A stretch of DNA of 64,000 bases from Rhodobacter huangdaonensis (GTDB taxonomy: Bacteria > Pseudomonadota > Alphaproteobacteria > Rhodobacterales > Rhodobacteraceae). Below the pieces are notes generated by a model that was given only the letters and a program-made list of their open reading frames with translations, did not search any database and was not told the origin of the DNA. Below, piece by piece: positions 49,760 to 57,587 of the stretch (positions within the stretch are counted from its first letter, which is position 1; each line of letters starts with the position of its first letter). Location of the stretch: NCBI RefSeq assembly GCF_004022465.1, contig NZ_SAVA01000015.1, positions 1 to 64,000 on the forward strand, given 5' to 3'. The translations under genes were made by a program, and so were the position numbers.

Positions 49760-50227
49760 ATGATCCGTGGCATCCATCACCCCAGCCTCGCGACCGATGA
49801 TCTCGACACCCTGCTCCCGTTCTACCGGGATCTGCTGGGCTTCGAGGTCATCTCCACCTTTGGTTGGGAGGCCGGCAGCGATCTGTCGGCACTCGCAGGC
49901 CAGATCACCGGCATCAGCGGCTCCACCGCGCGCTCGGCGCTTCTCAAGGCGGGTAACGCCTTTCTCGAGATCTTCGAATACACCACGCCGCTCTCGGCGC
50001 GCAGCGACGCGCCCGCCCTGTCAAACAAGGGCATCGCGCATGTCTGTTTCGACAGCGACGACGTGCATGCAGACCACGCGCGGCTGAGCGCGGAGGGCAT
50101 TCGCTTCAATTCGGATCCGATCAAGGTCGGTCCGATGCGCGTCTGCTATTGCCGGGATCCCGACGGGAATTTCGTGGAATTGCAACAGATCACCGATCCC
50201 GACAGCGGCCTGGCCCTGACGATCTGA
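49760..50227 (+). CDS. VOC/glyoxalase superfamily protein
   Basis: A 155-residue vicinal-oxygen-chelate protein: MIRGIHHPSLATDDLDTLLP, FYRDLLGFEVIS, GIAHVCFDSDDVHADHARL and RDPDGNFVELQQI. Metal-ligand His and Glu positions are kept. Lyase, dioxygenase or epimerase activity is possible. Starts 10 bp after the ridA stop with GAGGAG upstream. Confidence 0.88.
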   Translation: MIRGIHHPSLATDDLDTLLPFYRDLLGFEVISTFGWEAGSDLSALAGQITGISGSTARSALLKAGNAFLEIFEYTTPLSARSDAPALSNKGIAHVCFDSDDVHADHARLSAEGIRFNSDPIKVGPMRVCYCRDPDGNFVELQQITDPDSGLALTI

Positions 50228-50232
50228 CAGGT

Positions 50233-50252
50233 CGGGCGGCTAGGGCCGCCCG
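50233..50252 (+). other. Intercistronic hairpin
   Basis: Perfect 8-bp stem CGGGCGGC/GCCGCCCG with a 4-base loop (TAGG), 5 bases after the VOC stop and ahead of the transporter gene. It lacks a T-run, so it is probably a stability or attenuation element within the operon. Confidence 0.55.
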
Positions 50253-50320
50253 GTTCTGAAACATGCTGCCTCTGGCGGGCAATCGACATAAAAACAGAAG
50301 CTCCAACACGGAGGTTCGTG

Positions 50321-51745
50321 ATGAACCAACCCTCTCTGCAATTCCGGGGCGGCCTGACGATGGCTTTCCTGCCCCCGGTGCTCTTCCTCATCTCCTGCTT
50401 TCTCTATTTCGTGGTCTTCAAGGCCTTCGACATGACGGCACTGGCCATGGGCGGCTTCGTGTCGCTGCTGATCGGCGCGCTGTTCGCGAAGACCTACAAG
50501 GAGTTCTGGGTCCAGGTGCTGAAAGGCATCGGCAGCGAAAGCGCGGTCGCGATCACCGTGATCCTGTTCATGGTCGGCATGATCTCGGCCCTGATCAAGG
50601 CCACGGGTGTGGCCATCGGTTTCGTCTGGCTGGCACAGGAATTCGGCCTGAACGCAGGATATTACACGCTGTTCGTCTTTATCTCGGTCGGCGTGATCTC
50701 GATGGCGACCGGCTCTTCCATCGGGACGATGTTCACCGCCTTCCCGATCTTCTACGCGGCGGGCATCACGATCGGTGCAGCCCCGGCACCGCTGGCCGGC
50801 GCCATTCTCTCGGCGGCGATCTTGGGCGACAATCTGGCGCCGATCTCGGACACCACGATCATCTCGTCCTCGAGCCAGAGATTCCGCTCGAAGGACGCGG
50901 TGGCCGATGTGGGCGGCGTGGTCCGGCACCGGGCGCGCTATGCGCTGGTGGCGGCAGCGATCTCGGCCGTGCTCTATCTGGTGATCGGCATGTCGGGCGC
51001 CCAGCATGCCGGGCTGGCGCAATTCTCGGCCGAGGCCTCGCCGCTGCCGCTCCTGATGTTGATCCCGGTCGCGATCATGCTGATCGTGGCGATGCTTTCG
51101 CGCGATATCTTCCTCGCCGTCACGGTGGGGCTGATCCTCGGCTCGCTGACCGGGCTCGCCTCCAGCCTGCTCAACCTGAGCGACATCGTCGGCGTCAAGG
51201 ACGGCACCCCCTCGGGCTTCCTCTATGCCGGCGTCAATTCGATGCTGGGGACCGTGGCGCTGGTCATCTCGGTCTTCGGGATCATGGGCGTGCTGCGCGG
51301 GGCGGGCGTCATGGAACTGATCATCACCAAGCTCTCGACCGGTTCCCTCGCCTCGACCCCGCGCGGCGTCGAATGGGCGATCGGGCTGGGCGTCTCGGCG
51401 ACGACGCTGCTGTTCGGCGGCGTGAACTCGGCCGCGATGCTGACCTTCGGCCCGATCGCTGACGAACTCGGCGCCCGTGTCGGCCTGCATCCCTATCGGC
51501 GGGCCAACGTGATGGACTGTTTCGCCCTCGGCCTGGCCTCGGTGGTGCCGGTTCTCAGCGCCTACCTGTTCATCGGGGCGCTGCTGACCTCGGGCTACGA
51601 TCAGGCCCCGGCGCAATCCACCTTCGCGCTCTTCCCGGTGACGATCTATCCGCTTGCTTTGACCGCGGTGATGATCGTGGCCGTGGTGACCGGTTGGGGG
51701 CGGCGTTTCGAAGCGACTGACAGCTCGGCCTCCAAAATCCGATAA
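50321..51745 (+). CDS. NhaC-family sodium/proton antiporter or sodium-coupled amino-acid transporter
   Basis: A 474-residue membrane protein with about 12 helices. NhaC family blocks: VILFMVGMISALIKATGVAI, ISVGVISMATGSSIGTMFTA, AILSAAILGDNLAPISDTTI and GGVNSAAMLTFGPIADELG. The family includes Na/H antiporters and exchangers for malate/lactate, methionine or tyrosine. In a catabolic operon an amino-acid or related uptake role is more likely (inference). GGAGGT lies just before the ATG at 50321; a GTG one codon earlier is possible. Confidence 0.9.
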   Translation: MNQPSLQFRGGLTMAFLPPVLFLISCFLYFVVFKAFDMTALAMGGFVSLLIGALFAKTYKEFWVQVLKGIGSESAVAITVILFMVGMISALIKATGVAIGFVWLAQEFGLNAGYYTLFVFISVGVISMATGSSIGTMFTAFPIFYAAGITIGAAPAPLAGAILSAAILGDNLAPISDTTIISSSSQRFRSKDAVADVGGVVRHRARYALVAAAISAVLYLVIGMSGAQHAGLAQFSAEASPLPLLMLIPVAIMLIVAMLSRDIFLAVTVGLILGSLTGLASSLLNLSDIVGVKDGTPSGFLYAGVNSMLGTVALVISVFGIMGVLRGAGVMELIITKLSTGSLASTPRGVEWAIGLGVSATTLLFGGVNSAAMLTFGPIADELGARVGLHPYRRANVMDCFALGLASVVPVLSAYLFIGALLTSGYDQAPAQSTFALFPVTIYPLALTAVMIVAVVTGWGRRFEATDSSASKIR

Positions 51746-51778
51746 CGACCTGAAAAGCAGGCATCGAAAGGACCTCAA

Positions 51779-52711
51779 ATGGATCGCAATTCCGTCTCCT
51801 GGACCGGCTATATTCCTGCCATCACCACCCCGTTCGACGGCAAGGGCCGATTGGACCTCGACGCGTTCGACGGGCAGATGGAGTGGCTCCGCGCCGAGCG
51901 CATGCATGGTGTCATCCTCGCGGGCACCAGCGGCGAATGGTTCAGCATGAGCCTCGCGGAGCGCGCCGCTCTGTTCCAGGCGGGCGCGCGCCACCGCGCA
52001 GCGGGCCTTTGGGTCATCGGTGCCTGCAATGCTTTCACCGCGGCCGAGGCGATCACCCATGCCAAGGCTGCAGAAGCGGCGGGGCTGGACGGTATCCTGC
52101 TGACCCCGCCGCCTTATGTGGTTCCCAACCGGACCGAGATCGTGCGCTTCTATCGCACGGTCTCGGATGCGGTCGACATCCCGATGACCGTTTACAACTG
52201 GCCACGCGGCTGCATTGTGGACATGGATACGGACCTTCTGGAGGAGCTTGCCGAGATCGAGAATGTCGTGGCGATCAAGAACTCCACCGGCAATTTCGCC
52301 GCGTTCCTTGCAGGCATGTATCGCCTCGAAGACAGGGTGCGCTATTTCGGCCTGCCCACCAGCGCGTTGGGGGTGGATTTGGCCCTGCTCGGCCATGGTG
52401 ACGGGCTGATGGGCTCGGGCGGTGTGCTGGGAGCCGATCACCCCGATTTCTGGCGGGCGATCGCCGAAGGAGATCGGGCCCGGGCGCTGGCGCTCGGCGA
52501 ACGCGACCGCGTCATCATGACGGAATGGTTCCGGCCCGATTACGGCGTTCAGTTCGGCAACCAGCAGGCGATCATGAAGACCGCGCTGCGTTTGCGGGGC
52601 GTTCCGGCCGGTTTCGTGCGTGACCCGCTGATGGAGCTGAGCCCGGATGAGGTCGCGCGGATCGAGGCCACTCTGCACAAGCTGGGGATCGAAACCCAGC
52701 CGCTGGGCTGA
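51779..52711 (+). CDS. Dihydrodipicolinate synthase/N-acetylneuraminate lyase (DapA) family protein
   Basis: A 310-residue class I lyase/dehydratase of the DapA superfamily. Schiff-base Lys167 lies in VVAIKNSTGN, the catalytic Tyr139 in MTVYNWPRG and the carboxylate-binding GTSGEW at residues 49-54. The superfamily includes the deaminase acting on the imine made by D-hydroxyproline dehydrogenases, and aldolases/dehydratases for sugar acids. Placement before the three oxidase subunits suggests it uses their product or feeds them (inference). Confidence 0.9.
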   Translation: MDRNSVSWTGYIPAITTPFDGKGRLDLDAFDGQMEWLRAERMHGVILAGTSGEWFSMSLAERAALFQAGARHRAAGLWVIGACNAFTAAEAITHAKAAEAAGLDGILLTPPPYVVPNRTEIVRFYRTVSDAVDIPMTVYNWPRGCIVDMDTDLLEELAEIENVVAIKNSTGNFAAFLAGMYRLEDRVRYFGLPTSALGVDLALLGHGDGLMGSGGVLGADHPDFWRAIAEGDRARALALGERDRVIMTEWFRPDYGVQFGNQQAIMKTALRLRGVPAGFVRDPLMELSPDEVARIEATLHKLGIETQPLG

Positions 52712-52716
52712 TCGCC

Positions 52717-53895
52717 ATGGCCCGGAACTTCGACACGATCGTCATTGGCGGGGGACTGCTCGGCTGCTCCACCGCCTGGATGATCGCGCGGGAGGGCGGT
52801 CGGGTTCTGCTGGTAGAGCGCGACCAGATCAATCAGCACGCCTCCGGCAGCAATGCCGGGAGCCTGCATTTTCAGCTCGAATACCGGATGATCGAACGCG
52901 GCACCGAGGCGGCGCTGAAGGCGGCCGAGGCGATGCCGCTGCACCTTCAGGCTGCCGAGCTGTGGTCCGCTCTCCCCGCGCTTTGCGGCGAGACAATCGA
53001 GGTCAAGCAGACCGGCGGGTTGATGATCGCCGAAAATGCCGAGCAGGTCGCCCTGCTAGAGAAAAAAACCGCGCTCGAGAGGAGCTGGGGACTCGACAAC
53101 CGGATGATCGACCGGGCCGAGATCGAGCGGATTGCTCCCTACCTGTCGGATCGGGTGATTGCAGCGGCGCATTGCCCGATCGAAGGCAAGGCCGATGCAC
53201 GAACCGCCGGGCCCGCGCTGGCCCGTGCCGCACTTAAGGCAGGCGCCGAGATCCGGACCCGGACCGAGGTCACCGGGCTGTCGCGCAGCGGCGGAGGCTG
53301 GCAGGTCGCCCTCTCGGCGGGCAGCACGAGCGAGCCGGTCTCGGCGCAGACTATCGTCATCGCTGCCGGCGTCTGGACGACGCGGATCGGCCAAATGATG
53401 GAGGCCGATCTGCCGACGATCCCGCTGGCGCTCATGATGACCGTGACGCAGCGCGTGCCAAAACTGATTCCGCATCTGGTGCAGCATGCGGGCGGGCGGT
53501 TGTCGCTCAAGCAGGCGCTTGACGGCAATATCCTGATCGGAGGCGGCTGGCCGGCGCGCCTGATGCGCGATGCCCGGGGGGAGCCTGATTTCGACGCCAA
53601 ACCGTCTCTTCTGCTGAGTTCGCTGTCAGGCAACGCCGAGATGGCGATCTGCGTTCTGCCTGCCCTGAGCCGTGTTCCGGCGATCCGCAGCTGGGTCGGG
53701 ACGACAACCGTCACGCCGGATCAGCTGCCGCTTGTGGGCGCCGTGCCGGGCTGCCCCGGTGCCTTTGTCGCGACCGGAGGCTCGGCTTTTACCCTCGGCC
53801 CCAGTTTCGCGCAGGTTTTGGCCGCGCTGGTGGCCGGTCGCCGGCCCGAAACTGATCTGACGGCCTTCGATCCGGCCCGCTATGGAAGGAGCTAG
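52717..53895 (+). CDS. FAD-dependent oxidoreductase, DAO family (HcnC / hydroxyproline or opine dehydrogenase-type subunit)
   Basis: A 392-residue flavoprotein: TIVIGGGLLGCSTAWMIARE, ERDQINQHASGSNAGSLHFQ (covalent-FAD-free DAO pattern), and the C-terminal DQLPLVGAVPGCPGAFVATG. It is the amine-oxidising subunit type found with a small [2Fe-2S] subunit and an NAD(P)/FAD-type subunit in hydrogen cyanide synthase, opine oxidase and heteromeric D-hydroxyproline dehydrogenase. All three are consecutive here. Starts 5 bp after the DapA-family gene. Confidence 0.91.
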   Translation: MARNFDTIVIGGGLLGCSTAWMIAREGGRVLLVERDQINQHASGSNAGSLHFQLEYRMIERGTEAALKAAEAMPLHLQAAELWSALPALCGETIEVKQTGGLMIAENAEQVALLEKKTALERSWGLDNRMIDRAEIERIAPYLSDRVIAAAHCPIEGKADARTAGPALARAALKAGAEIRTRTEVTGLSRSGGGWQVALSAGSTSEPVSAQTIVIAAGVWTTRIGQMMEADLPTIPLALMMTVTQRVPKLIPHLVQHAGGRLSLKQALDGNILIGGGWPARLMRDARGEPDFDAKPSLLLSSLSGNAEMAICVLPALSRVPAIRSWVGTTTVTPDQLPLVGAVPGCPGAFVATGGSAFTLGPSFAQVLAALVAGRRPETDLTAFDPARYGRS

Positions 53896-53898
53896 AAC

Positions 53899-54183
53899 AT
53901 GGTGAAGGCACGACGCCTCGATGCGGGACGTGGCCGAAAGGTGACGTTCTCCTTCGACGGCCGGAGTATCGACAGCTATGAGGGCGAGACCCTGGCAACG
54001 GCTTTGCTGGCCGCTGGAGTTGCCGCGTTCAGTGTGACCCGGGCCGGGCAACCGCGCTTGCCATTTTGCAACATGGGTACCTGCTTCGACTGCGCGGTCC
54101 GGGTCGACGGGCAGGACCTGGTGCGGGCCTGCCTGACTGATGTGCGCGACGGAATGCAAGTCGAACGGCAGGAGGGCAAGTGA
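53899..54183 (+). CDS. Small [2Fe-2S] subunit of heteromeric amino-acid/opine dehydrogenase (HcnA-like)
   Basis: A 94-residue ferredoxin-like protein with a cluster motif CNMGTCFDCAV followed by RACLT, giving four cysteines in the pattern C-x4-C-x2-C...C. N-terminal VTFSFDGRSIDSYEGETLAT is the usual 2Fe-2S fold start. It shuttles electrons between the flavin subunits. Starts 3 bp after the DAO subunit and overlaps the next gene (TGATG). Confidence 0.92.
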   Translation: MVKARRLDAGRGRKVTFSFDGRSIDSYEGETLATALLAAGVAAFSVTRAGQPRLPFCNMGTCFDCAVRVDGQDLVRACLTDVRDGMQVERQEGK

Positions 54184-55619
54184 TGCGCGATCTGGCAATC
54201 GTTGGCGCAGGCCCGGCCGGCATGGCCGCAGCCCTTGCCGTGGCAGAGGCCGGGTTCTCGGTCACCGTGATCGACGAACAGGCGCGCGCTGGTGGGCAGA
54301 TCTTTCGCCGCCCCCCCGAAGCCTGGGGCGAGCGGCACGGGAATTATCGCCCCTACCCTTGGGCGCGCGAGCTGATCGAGCATTTCGAGGATCACCCGGC
54401 GATCGAGGCCCATTTCCGCTCGACCGCCTTCGGCGTGCTGCACGACCGGGACGGGGCTGAGCCTGCGGCACTGGAGCTGGCCGTCAACACGCCAAATGGT
54501 GGCCGTCGGGTCGCGTCACGCCGTCTGCTTCTTGCGACCGGGGCCTATGACATGCCGGTCGCCTTTCCCGGCTGGACCTTGCCTGGCGTGATGACGGCGG
54601 GTGCGGTGCAATCCCTTTTGAAAAGCCAGAAACTTCTTGTCGGCAAGCGCGTAATGCTGGCCGGTTCGCACCCAATCCAGCTCATTCTCGCCGGGCAGTT
54701 GCTGGATGCCGGCGCCGAGATCGTGGAAATTTCCCTCGCTCGCGATCTGCCCGGCCTGTTCGAAATGGCGAAAGCACTCCCCGCCATTCCCGGCCATGTC
54801 TCGATCTTTGCCGAGGCCTTGCGCGCGATGGCCAAGATCGCGCGGCACCGGGTTCCGGTCTCGCGGCGGACGGTGGTGTCGGAAGCGCGCGCGATTGACG
54901 ACAGGCTCGAGGTTCGGCTCTCCCGGGTCGACGCCGAGTGGGTGCGTAGCGGAGAAGATCACGTTGTCGAGGTGGATGTCCTCGCGCTCGGTTATGGCTT
55001 CTCGCCGTCCACCGAACTCGCACGGCAGGCCGGCTGCGCGCTTTGCTGGAACTCGGCGGGGGGCGGATGGACCGTATCGCATGACGCCGAATTCCGCAGT
55101 TCGGCGCCGGACATCTTCGTGGCGGGCGAACCGACGGGTGTCGCCGGTGCGGAACGGGCTTGGGCGGAGGGTCATATGGCGGGGTTGAGCATTGCTGCAT
55201 CGCTCGGCGCTACAGTGGATCCGTCTACGCTCACACGCGCCAAGCGGCGACTGGCCAGCGCTGCGCGTTTTTCTACGGTGATGCAGACGATGTTCGAGCC
55301 TCATCGTGCCGCCTTGGCGGAGCTGTCTTGTCAGGAAGATACCGTGATCTGCCGCTGCGAAGAGGTCCGGAATAAGCGCATAGAAGCGGCATTGGCAGGC
55401 AACCCCTTCATACAGTCCGCGAATGCGCTGAAGCTGGAATGCCGCAGCGGGATGGGGCCATGCCAGGGACGCTATTGCGAGGGCACGATCGCGGCGCGAA
55501 TAGCCAAAGCACGCGGCGCCTCGATTGAGCAATCCGGGCGCTTCAACGCACATCTGCCTGTGAAACCCGTGCCGCTCGCAGCCTATCGCGACATCGCTAA
55601 TGAGCCGGAGATCTCATGA
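54183..55619 (+). CDS. NAD(P)/FAD-dependent oxidoreductase subunit (HcnB / opine oxidase subunit A type)
   Basis: A 478-residue flavoprotein. FAD motif LAIVGAGPAGMAAALAVAEA, then DEQARAGGQIFRRPPEAWGE, LLLATGAYDMPVAFPGWTLP, DIFVAGEPTGVAGAERAWAE, and a C-terminal bacterioferritin-associated-ferredoxin-like [2Fe-2S] module (VICRCEEV, then LECRSGMGPCQGRYCEG). This module is diagnostic for the alpha subunits of heteromeric hydroxyproline dehydrogenase/opine oxidase. The ATG at 54183 is preceded by GGAGGG; a GTG at 54180 is possible. Confidence 0.92.
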   Translation: MRDLAIVGAGPAGMAAALAVAEAGFSVTVIDEQARAGGQIFRRPPEAWGERHGNYRPYPWARELIEHFEDHPAIEAHFRSTAFGVLHDRDGAEPAALELAVNTPNGGRRVASRRLLLATGAYDMPVAFPGWTLPGVMTAGAVQSLLKSQKLLVGKRVMLAGSHPIQLILAGQLLDAGAEIVEISLARDLPGLFEMAKALPAIPGHVSIFAEALRAMAKIARHRVPVSRRTVVSEARAIDDRLEVRLSRVDAEWVRSGEDHVVEVDVLALGYGFSPSTELARQAGCALCWNSAGGGWTVSHDAEFRSSAPDIFVAGEPTGVAGAERAWAEGHMAGLSIAASLGATVDPSTLTRAKRRLASAARFSTVMQTMFEPHRAALAELSCQEDTVICRCEEVRNKRIEAALAGNPFIQSANALKLECRSGMGPCQGRYCEGTIAARIAKARGASIEQSGRFNAHLPVKPVPLAAYRDIANEPEIS

Positions 55620-55890
55620 AAGCTCGGCCCAGTCGGCTCCGTCCAACAAGTCGGGCCCATCCTCCTTGAGAACGGAATGGGCATTGTGGTCAAGCGGCTC
55701 TTCTCATGCAAAGGGCTTCTTGCTGCACCGAACGCAGGTGAGAACCCAAACAGTTTCAAGGGAACGATGCCGTTGCACACAAGCAGCAAAGATCCTGTTT
55801 GAAGCTGGACCGGCCATCTGCCGCGCCTGGCACGAAGGTCGGCTTTGGGCCGAGGTCGATACGGCGGCGGGGGCCTCAAGACAGTCATGC
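55620..55890. other. Region without a recognisable gene downstream of the oxidase operon
   Basis: About 270 bp before the first copy of the 29-bp repeat. An ATG at 55617 overlapping the oxidase stop opens only a 17-codon frame. A second frame (GPVGSVQQVGPILLENGMGI then VVKRLFSCKGLLAAPNAG) looks protein-like but I cannot place it. Probably the remains of a further operon gene. Confidence 0.35.
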
Positions 55891-55919
55891 CGCGCCGCCG
55901 CATGGCCGCTTCGAGCCCG
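55891..55919. repeat. 29-bp direct repeat, copy 1
   Basis: Starts CCGCGCCGCCGCATGGCCGC and ends TTCGAGCCC. An identical 29-bp copy lies at 56570-56598. This copy is 10 bp beyond the stop of the 140-residue hypothetical gene on the minus strand. Confidence 0.8.
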
Positions 55920-55929
55920 GAGCGGACGG

Positions 55930-56352
55930 TCAGGGGCTCGCAGCAGCTCTCCTGAGTTCGCGTCGAGGATCATGCCGAAGCACCAACAGGATGCAGCTAG
56001 CTTCGAACCCGCGCCCAAGGTCAGAAACCACGCGGAGCGAGCAATTGAGCCGGTCAATAGTGGCCAACTCCACAGTTAAGTGAGCGTCTTGAACCCACTC
56101 GAAAGGCAGATTGTGGCTCTTCATCAAGGCTTGCAGCGTTGCCGCGAAGCGTTGCGATACCATTGAAATCTCAGGATTTATCTTGGAGAGGTCTTCGCCC
56201 GCCAGCGGTATATCAAGCGCACTCGCACCTTCGCGCTCTATCCAATTTCTCAACTGACCGAGGGCCCAGTAACCGTTCATATCGTTGTTGCGGCTCACAA
56301 AGGCGGCGAGAACATCATGAACGATACCCTGAAGTTCGATGCGTCTTGCCAT
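55930..56352 (-). CDS. Hypothetical protein
   Basis: A 140-residue open frame beginning MARRIELQGIVHDVLAAFVS and RNNDMNGYWALGQLRNWIER, with a second conserved-looking part FAATLQALMKSHNLPFEWVQ. No signal peptide or membrane helix is seen. Base composition is less GC-rich than the neighbours, and the gene lies between the two 29-bp repeats, suggesting it came as a unit. I do not recognise the family. Function unknown. Confidence 0.6.
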   Translation of the reverse strand: MARRIELQGIVHDVLAAFVSRNNDMNGYWALGQLRNWIEREGASALDIPLAGEDLSKINPEISMVSQRFAATLQALMKSHNLPFEWVQDAHLTVELATIDRLNCSLRVVSDLGRGFEASCILLVLRHDPRRELRRAAASP

Positions 56353-56569
56353 GCCGTCCGGCTCCTAACGATTGCTCAGCTTTAGTCGACAGTAGCATCC
56401 GTCAACGTCCGCCTCTGTCCGCACTGCTGACCTTGGCCTGCCCGGCCATGCTGCACAATGCCACGACCGATCGCTTCGGGGAAGTTGCACCGCGGCGGCG
56501 ACGCATGCTCGACCGGCAGCAAAGGGCCGGGAGCGCCATGTTGCTCAGCCAAGGTGGCCACGCGACACG

Positions 56570-56598
56570 CCGCGCCGCCGCATGGCCGCTTCGAGCCC
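56570..56598. repeat. 29-bp direct repeat, copy 2
   Basis: Identical to 55891-55919 and in the same orientation, 679 bp away. It lies 14 bp beyond the ampR stop on the minus strand, so both copies sit immediately 3' of a gene. Confidence 0.8.
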
Positions 56599-56612
56599 CA
56601 AACCGGGCGTTG

Positions 56613-57494
56613 TCATTCAGGAGGCCTGTGATCGATCGCTGCGTTTCTCATCCAGTCCAGCAAGGTCTCGACGGCGGTCGTCATCCGTCGTTCTCTGGGC
56701 ACCGTGACCCAATAGCTCCCGAGGGTCACGGTCGTTGCGAACGGGCGCACCAACCGGCCCGATAGAAGCTGGCGCTGGAACATCGGCACGGGCAGCAGCG
56801 CGATGCCGAACCCCTCGGCGGCAAGGTCCGCAAGCCCGACCGAACTGTCCAGAACGGGACCGGTGAGCGGAGGGCAGCTTTCCCCTGCCTGCCCGAACCA
56901 CGCAGGCCACTCGTCGGCCCGGTAGCTCCGCAGGAGCGTGTGTCGGCGCAAATCCGCAGGCATGCGCAGGTCTATGTCCGGGGCGCAGAGCGGCGTCATG
57001 GGCGCGTCCATGATGTGATGCGCCTCGATCCCCGCCCATTGGCCCTCGCCGAAGCGGATGGCAGCATCCAGCCCCTCGCGCGCGATCTCCACGCGGTTGT
57101 TGTGCGTGGACAGGCGGAGCGTGATCCCCGGATGCATGCGGGCAAAGGCCTGAAGCCGCGGGATGAGCCAGCCTGTGGCAAATGTCGTCACGACGCCGAT
57201 GTTCAGGATTTCTGCGGCTGGCCCTCCCACAACGCGGTCCAGCATTCGGGCGATGTCGTCCAGCCCCCGTTCCATCACCGGAAACAGCGCCCGACCGGCA
57301 TCGGTCATGACCAGGCCTGCCGGCGTGCGGTGAAACAAGGTCACGCCAAGCATATCCTCGAGCCGCGCGATCTGGTGGCTGACGGCGGCCTGTGTCACAC
57401 GCAGCTCGACTGCGGCACGGGTAAAGCTGCCCTGACGCGCCGCCACTTCGAAGGTTCGCAAAGCATTCAACGGGATGTCGGGACGGTCAGGCAT
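56613..57494 (-). CDS. ampR: LysR-family beta-lactamase regulator AmpR
   Basis: A 293-residue AmpR-type regulator: IPLNALRTFEVAARQGSFTR, AAVELRVTQAAVSHQIARLE, LFHRTPAGLVMTDAGRALFP, then the AmpR hallmarks IGVVTTFATGWLIPRLQAF, LRLSTHNNRVEIAREGLDAA, TLLRSYRADEWPAWF and VRPFATTVTLGSYWVT. AmpR senses peptidoglycan recycling products (UDP-MurNAc-pentapeptide versus anhydro-muropeptides) and activates ampC (family knowledge). Divergent from ampC across 93 bp, the classical arrangement. Confidence 0.93.
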   Translation of the reverse strand: MPDRPDIPLNALRTFEVAARQGSFTRAAVELRVTQAAVSHQIARLEDMLGVTLFHRTPAGLVMTDAGRALFPVMERGLDDIARMLDRVVGGPAAEILNIGVVTTFATGWLIPRLQAFARMHPGITLRLSTHNNRVEIAREGLDAAIRFGEGQWAGIEAHHIMDAPMTPLCAPDIDLRMPADLRRHTLLRSYRADEWPAWFGQAGESCPPLTGPVLDSSVGLADLAAEGFGIALLPVPMFQRQLLSGRLVRPFATTVTLGSYWVTVPRERRMTTAVETLLDWMRNAAIDHRPPE

Positions 57495-57587
57495 GAGCTG
57501 AGCTTATGCGAAGTCCAATGCTTTGTCGTCTCCCGGATGCATGCAGACCCGGGTATTTCGTCTTTCGAAGACCATACTGGACAAGAC
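57495..57587. promoter_or_regulatory. ampR-ampC divergent promoter/operator region
   Basis: This 93-bp spacer must contain both promoters and the AmpR site. No long perfect dyad is obvious. Several T-N11-A spacings are possible around 57505-57535, so the operator is placed by context rather than by an unambiguous motif. Confidence 0.5.

Noticed and set aside
50240..52678. 812-codon open frame on the minus strand opposite the NhaC and DapA-family genes
   Set aside because: Antisense shadow; repetitive His/Arg/Asp composition and no ribosome site, while the plus-strand genes carry clear family motifs.
55617..55670. Short frame starting with ATG overlapping the oxidase subunit stop
   Set aside because: Only 17 codons before a stop; possibly the start of a lost operon gene but not supportable as a CDS.
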